This document shows positions 51,891 through 61,198 of a stretch of DNA of 64,000 bases, piece by piece. How positions within the stretch are numbered: the first letter of the stretch is position 1; each line of letters begins with the position of its first letter. The translations under genes and the position numbers were made by a program. Below the pieces are notes generated by a model. That model saw nothing but the letters and a program-made list of their open reading frames with translations. It was not told the DNA's origin and ran no database searches. Origin of the DNA: CANLBN01 sp050633825 (GTDB lineage: Bacteria > Pseudomonadota > Gammaproteobacteria > Pseudomonadales > Cellvibrionaceae); NCBI GenBank assembly GCA_050633825.1, contig JBOEHG010000015.1, forward strand, positions 1-64,000, in the 5' to 3' direction.

Positions 51891-52352
51891 ATGCATCCCG
51901 CTCGTAAACAACGTTTATTTATTGTTCTTTTTATTGTTATTTTTTCCAGCATCGCTGTTTTGTTAATGACCTATGCCTTACGTGAAAATATCAATCTGTT
52001 TTATCCGCCGAGTAAAATTATTGCTGGTGGAGCGCCTATCGACAGAACTATTCGTGCAGGTGGCTGTGTCATAGCCGGTTCGGTTGTGCGCTCAACTAAG
52101 AATTTGGATGTGAGCTTCGATATTACGGATGGTGCTGAAGCGATGACGGTTAACTATAGTGGCATTTTGCCGGATTTATTTGCTGAAGGAGAAGCCGTTG
52201 TTGTTAACGGAAAACTGAACCAAGCAGGTATTTTTAATGCGACAGAAGTACTTGCTAAACATGATGAAGAGTATATGCCTCCTGAAGTTGCCGAGGCAAT
52301 GGCGCAAGCCGGTAGCGAGCATCAAGAAACCTGTGAAATGTTAAAAAGTTAG
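51891..52352 (+). CDS. ccmE: Periplasmic heme chaperone CcmE
   Basis: 153 residues. One N-terminal anchor helix precedes the OB-fold domain. The covalent heme-binding His124 is in VLAKHDEEYMPPE. RAGGCVIAGSVVRS and VNYSGILPDLFAEGEAVVV are family stretches. Confidence 0.95.
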   Translation: MHPARKQRLFIVLFIVIFSSIAVLLMTYALRENINLFYPPSKIIAGGAPIDRTIRAGGCVIAGSVVRSTKNLDVSFDITDGAEAMTVNYSGILPDLFAEGEAVVVNGKLNQAGIFNATEVLAKHDEEYMPPEVAEAMAQAGSEHQETCEMLKS

Positions 52353-52391
52353 CTTTACCTTATGTATCTTACGAATGGATAAATTGATTTT

Positions 52392-54410
52392 ATGATTCCT
52401 GAACTTGGCCATCTAGCCCTTATTTTATCTTTGTGCCTGTGCTTATTGTTATCCTTCGTTCCTTTGCTAGGGTATTACACTAAAAATAATACGCTGATGG
52501 CGACCAGTCGCTCTTTGGCAACCGGTAGTTTTATTTTTATTTTGATGAGTTTTATTTGTCTGACATGGGCATTTTTGCAAGATGATTTTACGGTCAAATA
52601 TGTCGCCAATAATTCCAATAGCTTACTTCCTGATCACTATAAAATCAGTGCGGTTTGGGGAGGGCATGAAGGATCTTTATTATTGTGGGCCTTGATATTG
52701 GTTGGTTGGGCATTTTCTGTCAGTATTTTCAGCCGTAATCTCCCTTTGGATATGGTTGCTTTAGTACTTGCTGTAATGGGCATGATAGCCGTTGGCTTTT
52801 TATTGTTTATGCTACTGACATCTAATCCTTTCGATCGTTTGTTACCTATGTCACCTCAGGATGGAAGTGATCTTAACCCTCTTCTCCAAGACCCAGGTTT
52901 GATCATTCACCCGCCAATGTTATATATGGGTTACGTAGGCTTTTCAGTGGCTTTTGCCTTTGCTATTGCAGCCTTGTTATCGGGTCGTTTAGATAGCGCT
53001 TGGGCGCGATGGTCACGTCCATGGACAACCGTTGCTTGGGCTTTTTTAACCTTAGGGATTGCTTTAGGTAGTTGGTGGGCTTATTACGAACTCGGTTGGG
53101 GTGGCTGGTGGTTTTGGGATCCAGTAGAAAATGCCTCGTTTATGCCATGGTTGGTAGGTACCGCATTGATTCATTCATTAGCCGTTACTGAAAAGCGTGG
53201 GGTTTTTAAAAGTTGGACCATTCTATTGGCTATCTTTACCTTTGCTTTGAGTCTATTGGGGACTTTTTTGGTGCGTTCTGGGGTGTTGACCTCTGTACAT
53301 GCTTTTGCAAATGACCCTGAGCGAGGTGTATTTATCTTGGGCTTTTTACTGTTTGTTGTTGGCGGCTCATTAACACTTTATGCGGTACGTGCTCCAGTGG
53401 TAAAAAGTGTTATTAATTTTGATTGGTTGTCGCGCGAAACTTTTCTACTGATTAATAATATCCTGCTAGTAGTTATTATGATTACAGTATTACTGGGAAC
53501 ACTTTATCCTCTCTTTGCTGATGCACTTAATTTAGGAAAACTATCTGTTGGTCCTCCTTATTTTAATTTTTTCTTTGTTCCTTTTATGGGGATTCTTTGC
53601 CTGTTTATGGCGGTAGGTCCGTTGGCACTCTGGAAGAAAACCAATGCTGACCGTCTCTGGCAGTTAGTAAAACACCCCCTAACATTGAGTGTTATCGTTG
53701 CAATTATTTTTCCGTTTATCTATGGCGCAATATACGACGAGCCTTACAGTATTATGGCAGCGATCACTGTTTTTGTGGCCGCTTGGATTATTTTTGTCAC
53801 CATGGCGGATATGTGGCATAAAACCCGTAACGCTAATACACGCCTTGAAGGGTTGCGTAAATTAACACGCAGTTATTATGGAATGGTACTTGCGCATACA
53901 GGTATTGCAGTAACTGTGCTAGGGACATGTTTAAATACCATTTACAGTGATCAAAGAGATTTACGTATGGAGGCTGGAGAGCGCTTGGAATTAGGCCGCT
54001 ATACCTATCATTTTGTTTCCGTTGAAAAAATAAAAGGGCCTAATTATATTGCTGATAGAGGGCACCTTGAAGTTTTTTCTAAAGGTAAGAAAATTAGTGA
54101 CTTAAAACCGGAGAAGAGACGTTATTTTTCGACGAATGATGTGATGACAGAGGCGGCTATTGATTCCAGTTTTTCGGGGGATTTATATATAGCAATGGGT
54201 GAGCCTTTAGCATCCGGTGAAAATGGCCAAGCTGCTTGGGCTATCCGTATTCACGATAAGCCTTTTGTAAATTGGATTTGGTTTGGCTCTTTATTTATGG
54301 CGCTAGGGGGCTTTTTAGCCATTAGTGATAAACGCTATCGCTTACGAAAAAAAGTGAAAGAAAAATTACCAAAAGCCGATGTTGATAGTGTGTTAACTAA
54401 CAAGGCGTAA
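52392..54410 (+). CDS. ccmF: Cytochrome c heme lyase subunit CcmF
   Basis: 672 residues, about 15 helices. The WWD domain GWGGWWFWDPVENASFMPWL, the external His-containing KISAVWGGHEGSLLLWALIL and LIIHPPMLYMGYVGF are present. CcmF ligates heme to CxxCH apocytochromes, normally together with CcmH (and CcmI). Neither follows in this operon. Confidence 0.96.
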   Translation: MIPELGHLALILSLCLCLLLSFVPLLGYYTKNNTLMATSRSLATGSFIFILMSFICLTWAFLQDDFTVKYVANNSNSLLPDHYKISAVWGGHEGSLLLWALILVGWAFSVSIFSRNLPLDMVALVLAVMGMIAVGFLLFMLLTSNPFDRLLPMSPQDGSDLNPLLQDPGLIIHPPMLYMGYVGFSVAFAFAIAALLSGRLDSAWARWSRPWTTVAWAFLTLGIALGSWWAYYELGWGGWWFWDPVENASFMPWLVGTALIHSLAVTEKRGVFKSWTILLAIFTFALSLLGTFLVRSGVLTSVHAFANDPERGVFILGFLLFVVGGSLTLYAVRAPVVKSVINFDWLSRETFLLINNILLVVIMITVLLGTLYPLFADALNLGKLSVGPPYFNFFFVPFMGILCLFMAVGPLALWKKTNADRLWQLVKHPLTLSVIVAIIFPFIYGAIYDEPYSIMAAITVFVAAWIIFVTMADMWHKTRNANTRLEGLRKLTRSYYGMVLAHTGIAVTVLGTCLNTIYSDQRDLRMEAGERLELGRYTYHFVSVEKIKGPNYIADRGHLEVFSKGKKISDLKPEKRRYFSTNDVMTEAAIDSSFSGDLYIAMGEPLASGENGQAAWAIRIHDKPFVNWIWFGSLFMALGGFLAISDKRYRLRKKVKEKLPKADVDSVLTNKA

Positions 54411-54487
54411 GTTAATCAATAGACTTACAGTCATTAATAAATAAGTGCGGTAATGTAAATATAGCTGCAATCATTGAATGAAATATT

Positions 54488-55009
54488 ATGGGCCGTTTTA
54501 AACTCTTTATACCTCTTATTATTTTTGTCGTATTGTCCGTGTTTTTTTGGCGTGGTTTATCTCTTGATCCCAGCGCTATGCCTTCAGCTTTAATTGACAA
54601 AATATTTCCTGAGTTTTCTTTACCTCGATTGGATAATGAATCTCAGTTGACCACGCGTAATGATTTGCTGGGGGATATAACCTTAGTGAATATTTGGGCA
54701 ACGTGGTGTGTCTCTTGCCGAGTGGAACACCCCTATTTGAATAAACTCGCCGAGTCGGGAGTTAGAATAGTAGGGCTGAACTACAAAGATGAGTCTGCAG
54801 CAGCTCGTCAATGGTTAACGGACCTTGGTAACCCTTATCAATGGAATATTGTTGATAAAGAGGGGAGGTTAGGGGTTGATTTGGGTGTCTTTGGTGCGCC
54901 TGAGACTTATTTGCTCGATAAAAGTGGTGTTATTCGTTACAAACATGTCGGTGTTGTTGATCAGCGCGTTTGGGATGAGCGCTTTTTACCACTTATAGAA
55001 CAGCTCTAA
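54488..55009 (+). CDS. ccmG: Thiol:disulfide interchange protein CcmG/DsbE
   Basis: 173 residues. One N-terminal anchor helix, then a thioredoxin fold with WATWCVSCRVEH (Cys74 and Cys77), GLNYKDESAAA and the cis-Pro loop FGAPETYLLDKSG. It keeps apocytochrome thiols reduced. Last recognised ccm gene here; ccmH and ccmI do not follow. Confidence 0.95.
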   Translation: MGRFKLFIPLIIFVVLSVFFWRGLSLDPSAMPSALIDKIFPEFSLPRLDNESQLTTRNDLLGDITLVNIWATWCVSCRVEHPYLNKLAESGVRIVGLNYKDESAAARQWLTDLGNPYQWNIVDKEGRLGVDLGVFGAPETYLLDKSGVIRYKHVGVVDQRVWDERFLPLIEQL

Positions 55010-55291
55010 GCTATTAGCCTCTATTATTTTAGCCTTAATCATAAACTACCCTTTGGGCTTGGATTCGTTTTACGTTTGCTAACTAGTTTTAGTTAGTTGA
55101 TTGTGAAAGCGTATCTATGACGTTATATTTTCTAGATAAATCAGTCAATTAGCAGTACTATTGTGCTGTTGGTGGGTGCTAGCGCCTAATAGCAAGTTGT
55201 GTCGATTGCTCAAGGCGGCCTCTAAATAAAAATAATAGATATTGCTTGTTTTTCATTTCGTATTATTTCATAAGCAATGTTGAGGACCTTT
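55010..55291. other. Spacer between ccmG and the DUF5675 gene
   Basis: About 280 AT-rich bases with a small hairpin (CTAACTAGTTTTAGTTAG, about 55078-55097) but no trace of ccmH coding sequence that I can read. The ribosome site GAGG at 55282-55285 belongs to the next gene. Confidence 0.5.
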
Positions 55292-55753
55292 ATGAAAACG
55301 ATACAATTAGTCCGTATACGCCATTCTGATCATGGCATGGAAGGTTTTCTTTCCTGTGACGGGTTATTGCTGCATACTTTAGAATTACCTTGGCGTGGTA
55401 ATCAACCTAATATTTCCTGTATTCCTCCTCCTCAGGAAATAGACAAAGAACACTATCAAGTACTTCCTAGAAGATCTCCCAAATTCGGTGATACCTACCA
55501 TGTTACGGGAGTTAATGGGCGTACCCATATCCTTATTCATACAGGCAATTATGCTGGTGATAAGTCAAAGCAGCTTAAAACTCACGTGCAAGGCTGTATT
55601 CTGGTTGGTCGTAAGAGAGGCTTTTTAGGTAAGCAAAGGGCCGTACTGTCCAGCCGTTTAGCCATGAATGATCTGCGCCGTTATATTCAAAAAGAACCTT
55701 TTATCCTTGAAATCATTCAAGCATGCCCATTGGAGGCGACCCATGTTAGTTGA
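55292..55753 (+). CDS. DUF5675 family protein (phage lysis-associated type)
   Basis: 153 residues. The DUF5675 pattern is present: MEGFLSCDGLLLHTLELPWRG near residue 20, IPPPQEIDKEHYQVLPRRSP, and IHTGNYAGD with a second His and TH-VQGCILVG. The residues CHTGN/GC are reminiscent of L,D-transpeptidase-like folds. Such proteins often sit in phage or tail/lysis modules. ATG 55292 has GAGG at 55282-55285. Overlaps the next gene by 11 bases. Confidence 0.75.
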   Translation: MKTIQLVRIRHSDHGMEGFLSCDGLLLHTLELPWRGNQPNISCIPPPQEIDKEHYQVLPRRSPKFGDTYHVTGVNGRTHILIHTGNYAGDKSKQLKTHVQGCILVGRKRGFLGKQRAVLSSRLAMNDLRRYIQKEPFILEIIQACPLEATHVS

Positions 55754-56420
55754 AACAATACTCGGAGGTGTTACTGGCTTTCTAGGTAACATTGTCACTT
55801 CTGTGGCGAACTACAAAGTACAGAAACTTAAAAATGAACATGAAAAAGCGATGGCTGAGGTCGAGCTTGCAAGGATGGATAAAGAAAAGGAAATCATGCT
55901 GGCAGAAGCGCAAGCCAATATATTGATTACTGAGGTAGAGACAGAGGCACAGATGGATATTGCCGATTCTCAAGTCTTTGCCGAAACGATTAAAGACTCT
56001 CAACGACGAGTCTTAGATGAGAAAATCCACCAGAAGCTACTTGAGGGTGGTGCTGTTAGTAAAGCAATAGGGGTCATTTTATCTTTCTTGTTTGGGATGG
56101 TTGATTTCTTAAAGCGCATTATTCGCCCCGGACTGACGATTTATTTGGTTGGTTTGACTACTTGGATAACGTTTATAGCTTGGAATGTTATGAAGGAACA
56201 GCAGGGCGATATGACCACACAGCAGGCTATCGGTATTTTTGATGATGTTACCACCATTGTTATCTATCTGACTGTTACTTGTGTGACATGGTGGTTTGGT
56301 GATCGGCGTATGGCTAAATTCTTAACCCGTCTAAATGATGGTAATATTAAAAATCAGGCCTCACTGACATTACCTGCAAAAGTAAAATCCAAGACTGATA
56401 TCGCTAATTTAGATACCTAG
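55743..56420 (+). CDS. 3TM holin-like membrane protein
   Basis: 225 residues. A short amphipathic N-terminal helix and a charged coiled coil rich in Glu/Lys/Ala (about 25-95) precede three hydrophobic helices (about 98-120, 128-150 and 175-195) and a basic tail. This matches the 3TM holin superfamily (PF11351) of phages and gene-transfer agents. ATG 55743 has a GGAGG site 10 bases upstream. It is coupled to the DUF5675 gene; both lack other phage neighbours here. Confidence 0.72.
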   Translation: MLVETILGGVTGFLGNIVTSVANYKVQKLKNEHEKAMAEVELARMDKEKEIMLAEAQANILITEVETEAQMDIADSQVFAETIKDSQRRVLDEKIHQKLLEGGAVSKAIGVILSFLFGMVDFLKRIIRPGLTIYLVGLTTWITFIAWNVMKEQQGDMTTQQAIGIFDDVTTIVIYLTVTCVTWWFGDRRMAKFLTRLNDGNIKNQASLTLPAKVKSKTDIANLDT

Positions 56421-56444
56421 TTACTGGTATCAATGATCAGTAAC
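56420..56444 (+). terminator. Hairpin after the holin-like gene
   Basis: GTTACTG pairs with CAGTAAC, with ATC/GAT inside after a two-base bulge. No long T run follows, so termination is tentative. Confidence 0.4.
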
Positions 56445-56664
56445 TTCCCTCATTTATGATCCATATCATCAGAGTTTACTCTTTTGGTATGGATTTCTTC
56501 TTATAACAACCCCTTTATTGTCTTTTAAAGCCTTGTAATACGTCTCAGGGGGATGGGTATCCTTTTATGAGCTAAGGTGGTTGCAGGTGAGTGGTTTAGA
56601 AGAGGGAAGGGATGCCGCTAGGAATATCTGTAAAGAAGCTTTATAGAAGGAAATAGTCGATATA
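56421..56664. other. Non-coding spacer
   Basis: About 240 bases, then the csp terminator. A G-rich stretch (near 56545-56630, GGGGGATGGG and GAAGAGGGAAGGG) is the only obvious feature; no gene is supported. Confidence 0.4.
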
Positions 56665-56699
56665 AACAAAAAAGGCGAGATGAATCATCTCGCCTTTAG
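56665..56699 (-). terminator. Terminator of the cold-shock gene
   Basis: AAAGGCGAGATGA (56671-56683) pairs with TCATCTCGCCTTT (56685-56697). Read on the minus strand the stem is followed by a T run (CCTTTTTTGTTT), so it ends the csp transcript. Confidence 0.9.
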
Positions 56700-56720
56700 T
56701 ATTTACTTTCGATGTGTTAC

Positions 56721-56930
56721 TTAGATAGCAACGATATCTTCAGCTTGTGGGCCTTTTTGACCGCTAGTTACTGTGAATTCTACTTTCTGGCCTTCGGCTA
56801 GAGTTTTGAAGCCAGAACCAGAGATTGCGCTAAAGTGGGCGAATACGTCTGGGCCATTTTCTTGTTGAATGAAGCCAAAACCTTTAGTTTCGTTGAACCA
56901 CTTAACGGTACCGGTAACTTTGTTAGACAT
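56721..56930 (-). CDS. Cold-shock protein, CspA family
   Basis: 69 residues, a single OB-fold with RNP1 KGFGFIQQ and RNP2 DVFAHFSA. It begins with SNKVTGTVKWFNETKGFGF and binds single-stranded RNA as a chaperone. The 5' leader (about 56931-57200) is long and AT-rich, which is typical of temperature-responsive csp mRNAs; I could not identify a defined cold box. Confidence 0.95.
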   Translation of the reverse strand: MSNKVTGTVKWFNETKGFGFIQQENGPDVFAHFSAISGSGFKTLAEGQKVEFTVTSGQKGPQAEDIVAI

Positions 56931-57215
56931 GTGTAATATCCTGATAATTTAAATGTAACTTATGCCTGTATATACAGACGGTTGAGCAGGAAATCGAACT
57001 ATTACTATAAACTTGCAGGACGAGGTATTACAGATGAAACTTCGAAATTGGTAAAGTAAATATAAGATTCTCTTTCTAGCAAGCAGGATTGTACGTGCAT
57101 TTTTATAAAAGTCAATTTCTCATTGTTTTTATTGATATAAATCAATGTGTAAAAACTTGTTTTTGGTAATTTAACCTTAACAAAAACATGTTTATACAAA
57201 ATTGTGGAGGTAATT
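56931..57215. other. Divergent leader region between csp and the small membrane protein gene
   Basis: About 285 AT-rich bases that must hold the promoters in both directions. No small ORF or clear motif is seen apart from the GGAGG at 57206-57210 of the right-hand gene. Confidence 0.45.
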
Positions 57216-57401
57216 ATGTATATCGATGGGGTGATTTTATTCAGTTTATTAATGATTGCACTGATTATATGGATGATGGCTTATGTCGGTTTATATTGTT
57301 ACCGTCATATTAAGCTAGATACAGAAAAAGAACTAAAACAGTGCAAAAACTGTGATGATTGTGAAAAAGATGATTGTCGCGACGCGAAAATTCTTATTTA
57401 G
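57216..57401 (+). CDS. Small membrane protein with Cys-rich tail
   Basis: 61 residues. One hydrophobic helix at about residues 6-28 (ILFSLLMIALIIWMMAY) is followed by a charged C-terminal tail containing CKNCDDCEKDDC, a dense cluster of four Cys residues. No family is recognised. The tail could bind metal or an iron-sulfur cluster, or take part in a disulfide. ATG 57216 follows a strong GGAGG site at 57206-57210; the in-frame GTG at 57204 is masked by it. Confidence 0.75.
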   Translation: MYIDGVILFSLLMIALIIWMMAYVGLYCYRHIKLDTEKELKQCKNCDDCEKDDCRDAKILI

Positions 57402-57453
57402 TTAAAAAATCTATTTTTGTTACATATATGGCAAGAACTTTCTAGACTAAAGT

Positions 57454-59052
57454 CTAGCTTAATGTTGCTGAGAGTAATTGTTGAGTATAAGGGTGAGATG
57501 GTTTTTGTAATACATCATCCGCATTGCCGCGCTCAACAATTTCACCTTGCTTCATCACAATAATATTGTGACTTAAGGCTTTAATGACATGTATATCATG
57601 ACTGATAAATACATAAGTAAGTTTACGTTCAGCCTGTAATTTTCGTAGTAACTCGATGACCTGCATTTGTACTGCTCGATCTAAGGCAGATGTAGGTTCG
57701 TCAAGAAATAAGATGCGTGGGTTTAATATAAGCGCTCTCGCAATTGCAATGCGTTGACGCTGTCCACCCGAAAACTCGTGTGGATAGCGATGTTTGCTTG
57801 TTGGATCTAATCCGACTTCATGCATGATGTCATTTACTTTTTGTTCTATTTGCTCTGCTGTTAATGACTCGTGTAGATGTAAGCCTTCACTGATAATTTG
57901 CTTGATGCTCATGCGAGGACTTAAGCTGGCAAAAGGGTCTTGAAACACAACTTGCATAGCGCATCGCAATGGGCGTAATTGTTTTTGATTAAGCTCGCAA
58001 ATAGCTTGACCATCTAAGACGATTTTTCCTTGCGACCCTAACAGTCTTAGCATGGCAAACGCTAAGGTTGATTTTCCGGAACCACTTTCACCAACAATAC
58101 CAAGTGTGCTGCCTTCCGTTAGTTGAAGGTCAATTTCTTTGAGTGCATGAAAAAAGTGTTTACACTTTCCAAAGAGTGGCTTGCTTATAGGGAAATTTAC
58201 GCAAAGTGATTCTGCTGCCATTACAATTTTGGGTTGTTGTAAGCTGTCTTTATCTAACGAAACAGGCGAGCCACTGGGTTGGCTGTTAATTAATAATTTT
58301 GTATAGTCTTCTTTCGGTTGTTGGAATACAGACTTTGTTTCTCCCCGTTCAATAATTTCACCTTTGTTCATGACCAATACCCGGTCGGCAGCATAATTAA
58401 CCACACCAAGGTCGTGAGTAATTAACAAAATACTCATTTTGTAGGTTTGTTGTAATTCTTTAAGAAGATCGAGTATCTCTTTTTGAACGGTCACATCAAG
58501 AGCAGTAGTTGGCTCATCAGCAATAAGTAGCTTCGGCTTGTTTGCCAGTGCCATGGCAATCATAATCCGTTGCCGCTGCCCTCCAGATAGCTGATGAGGG
58601 TAGGCCTTTAACTTGCCTTTAGGGTCGGGTATATGGACTTGGTCTAATAATGTAAGTACCTGTTTTCTGACCTCTTGTTTACTAAGTTTGCGATGAATAG
58701 TTAAGACTTCGCCAATTTGTTTTTCAATATTATGCAGGGGGTTTAATGCGCTCATTGGTTCTTGAAAAATCATACCAATCTGGTCGCCCCGGATTTCTCT
58801 CATTGCACTCATTGGGAGCGCTAACAGGTCTTTCTCATCAAAGCCTATTTTGCCGCTGGGGTGAAAGGCAACAGGGTAGGGTAATAGCCGCATAATGGCA
58901 TGAGCAGTCAATGATTTGCCTGAACCGGATTCTCCGACGAGTGCGAGTGTTTCGCAGCTACTGATATCAAAACTGACATTCTTAACAATATCTATGTCAG
59001 AGTTTCCTTGATGAAATGAGATCGATAAATCGTTAACGCTTAATATATTCAT
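57454..59052 (-). CDS. yejF: Peptide ABC importer ATPase YejF (fused double)
   Basis: 532 residues, two complete ABC domains. Each has Walker A GESGSGKS (near residues 41 and 320), signature LSGGQRQRI or FSGGQRQRI, and Walker B LLIADEPTTAL or ILFLDEPTSAL. It powers the YejABEF oligopeptide (microcin C type) importer. Follows yejE by nine bases. Confidence 0.95.
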   Translation of the reverse strand: MNILSVNDLSISFHQGNSDIDIVKNVSFDISSCETLALVGESGSGKSLTAHAIMRLLPYPVAFHPSGKIGFDEKDLLALPMSAMREIRGDQIGMIFQEPMSALNPLHNIEKQIGEVLTIHRKLSKQEVRKQVLTLLDQVHIPDPKGKLKAYPHQLSGGQRQRIMIAMALANKPKLLIADEPTTALDVTVQKEILDLLKELQQTYKMSILLITHDLGVVNYAADRVLVMNKGEIIERGETKSVFQQPKEDYTKLLINSQPSGSPVSLDKDSLQQPKIVMAAESLCVNFPISKPLFGKCKHFFHALKEIDLQLTEGSTLGIVGESGSGKSTLAFAMLRLLGSQGKIVLDGQAICELNQKQLRPLRCAMQVVFQDPFASLSPRMSIKQIISEGLHLHESLTAEQIEQKVNDIMHEVGLDPTSKHRYPHEFSGGQRQRIAIARALILNPRILFLDEPTSALDRAVQMQVIELLRKLQAERKLTYVFISHDIHVIKALSHNIIVMKQGEIVERGNADDVLQKPSHPYTQQLLSATLS

Positions 59053-59061
59053 CTTAAAGGC

Positions 59062-60108
59062 TTACTTCGTTAGCAGTCTAGGATCAAAGGCATCTCTGAC
59101 ACCTTCTCCAATAAATACCAGTAGGGTCAACATACTGGAGAGTACAATAAAGGCGGTAACAGCGAGCCAGGGAGCGTGCAGGTTGCCTTTACCTTGTGAC
59201 ATTAGTTCACCCAATGAAGCCGAACCCGCCGGTAAACCAAATCCGAGAAAATCTAATGCGGTTAGAGTGGTGATTGCTGCAGTAATAATAAAGGGCATAT
59301 AGGTCATCGTAGCGGCCATGGCATTAGGCAGTATATGTCGATACATGATGGTGGTATTACTGACACCCATTGCTTTGGCCGCACGGACATAATCAAGATT
59401 ACGGCCTCGCAGGAATTCAGCACGGACAACATCTACCAATCGTGTCCAACTAAATAGCAACATAACGCCTAATAACCACCAAAAATTAGGCTGGATAAGA
59501 CTAGCAATAATAATCAGGATAAATAATTGAGGGAGTCCTCCCCAAATTTCCATAATACGTTGTCCATAAAGATCCACTCGGCCACCGTAGTAGCCTTGTA
59601 ATGCGCCGATAGCGATGCCTATGATGCTGCTACCGATGGTTAGTGCTAAAGCGAACAAAATGGAAATCCTAAAGCCATAAAGTACGCGAGCGACAACATC
59701 ACGGGCTTGATCATCTGTCCCTAGCCAATTTTGCCATGTTGGAGAGGAGGGCGCAGGCTCTGGTAGGTCTGCAATATGGGTGTCATAGCTGAACGGTATA
59801 ATAGGCCACAGCATCCAGCCTTTATTTTCGATCAGGTTGATAACATAGGGATCGCTATAATCTGCCTCTGTATCAAAGTCGCCATCAAATGTTGTTTCAG
59901 GGTAGGACTTCAAGGCAGGAACATACAAACTATTATCATAATGTATGAGAATAGGCTTATCGTTCGCAATAAATTCAGCGAATAAACTGGTAAAGAATAA
60001 GAATAGAAATATTAATAGGCTCCACGCTGCTCGACGATTACAAAAAAAGGCATCAAAACGGCGTTGATTAATAGGTGACAGCTTTTGGCGAAAAGTGTTG
60101 AGTATCAT
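59062..60108 (-). CDS. yejE: Peptide ABC importer permease YejE
   Basis: 348 residues with an N-terminal helix, a periplasmic loop of about 100 residues and five helices of the BPD_transp fold. The EAA-like loop is DYVRAAKAMGVSNTTIMYRHILPNA. Overlaps yejB by four bases. Confidence 0.95.
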   Translation of the reverse strand: MILNTFRQKLSPINQRRFDAFFCNRRAAWSLLIFLFLFFTSLFAEFIANDKPILIHYDNSLYVPALKSYPETTFDGDFDTEADYSDPYVINLIENKGWMLWPIIPFSYDTHIADLPEPAPSSPTWQNWLGTDDQARDVVARVLYGFRISILFALALTIGSSIIGIAIGALQGYYGGRVDLYGQRIMEIWGGLPQLFILIIIASLIQPNFWWLLGVMLLFSWTRLVDVVRAEFLRGRNLDYVRAAKAMGVSNTTIMYRHILPNAMAATMTYMPFIITAAITTLTALDFLGFGLPAGSASLGELMSQGKGNLHAPWLAVTAFIVLSSMLTLLVFIGEGVRDAFDPRLLTK

Positions 60109-61193
60109 GCTTGTCGACTCTCGAAATCAATACGTGGATCAATGAGCACATAAACTAAATCTGAGAGTAATTTGACCAGAAGTGCTAACAGAGTAAAAAT
60201 AAATAAGGTGCCAAAAACAACGGGATAATCACGGTTCAATATAGATTCAAAACCCAGTCGACCTAGACCATCGAGGGAAAAGATAACTTCTATCAATAAT
60301 GAGTCTGCAAGAAAAATACCCAAGAATGCAGCAGGAAAACCCGAAATAACAATCAACATAGCATTGCGAAAGACATGACCATATAGCACTTGTTTTTGCT
60401 TTAAACCCTTTGCTTTGGCTGTGGTGACATATTGCTTATTGATTTCATCTAGAAAAGAATTTTTTGTTAGCAAGGTTAAGGTTGCAAACCCACCAATGGT
60501 GTAGGCGATTAAAGGTAGTGCTAGATGCCAGAAATAATCTTTTATCTTACCTAGCCAGGTCATTTGTTCAAAATCTGGAGAGGTTAGGCCGCGCAAAGGA
60601 AACCAGTCAACAAAACTACCGCCGGCAAATAAAACAATCAATAAAATACCGAGAATAAAACTAGGGATGGCATTGGCGATAACGACTACCACACTGGACC
60701 AAACATCAAAGCGACTGCCATGATGTACAGCTTTATAAATTCCCATGGGTATGGAGATCATATAGATAAGTAAGGTACTCCATAGCCCTAGTGAAATAGT
60801 GACGGGCATTTTTTCCAATATTAAGTCAATGACTGAGGTGTTACGGAAAAAACTATCACCAAAATCAAAGGTCATATAACTGATGACCATATCCCAAAAG
60901 CGAATGTGAACAGGTTTATCAAAGCCATATAGTTTTTTAATATCTTCTATGACTTCAGGGGGTAAACCTTGTGCACCTCGATACTGATTATTGTCTTGTT
61001 GTTGGGTGTTTTCAAAGCTTGCACTACTGCCGCTAGTACGGTCAGTATTGCCGACTTCATTACCTTGAATGGTATTAATCATTTGCTCAACAGGGCCGCC
61101 TGGAGCAGATTGGATAATACAAAAATTAATGAGTAATATGCCAAATAAGGTTGGCAGAATCAGTAATAAACGTCGGAGTATATAGGCGCCCAT
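60105..61193 (-). CDS. yejB: Peptide ABC importer permease YejB
   Basis: 362 residues. One helix at the N terminus, a periplasmic loop, then five helices with the EAA-like loop YVTTAKAKGLKQKQVLYGHV. The insertion rich in Asn/Gln/Ser (about 40-72) between helix 1 and PEVIEDIKKLYGFDKP is a feature of YejB. Follows yejA by five bases. Confidence 0.95.
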   Translation of the reverse strand: MGAYILRRLLLILPTLFGILLINFCIIQSAPGGPVEQMINTIQGNEVGNTDRTSGSSASFENTQQQDNNQYRGAQGLPPEVIEDIKKLYGFDKPVHIRFWDMVISYMTFDFGDSFFRNTSVIDLILEKMPVTISLGLWSTLLIYMISIPMGIYKAVHHGSRFDVWSSVVVVIANAIPSFILGILLIVLFAGGSFVDWFPLRGLTSPDFEQMTWLGKIKDYFWHLALPLIAYTIGGFATLTLLTKNSFLDEINKQYVTTAKAKGLKQKQVLYGHVFRNAMLIVISGFPAAFLGIFLADSLLIEVIFSLDGLGRLGFESILNRDYPVVFGTLFIFTLLALLVKLLSDLVYVLIDPRIDFESRQA

Positions 61194-61198
61194 AGCAT

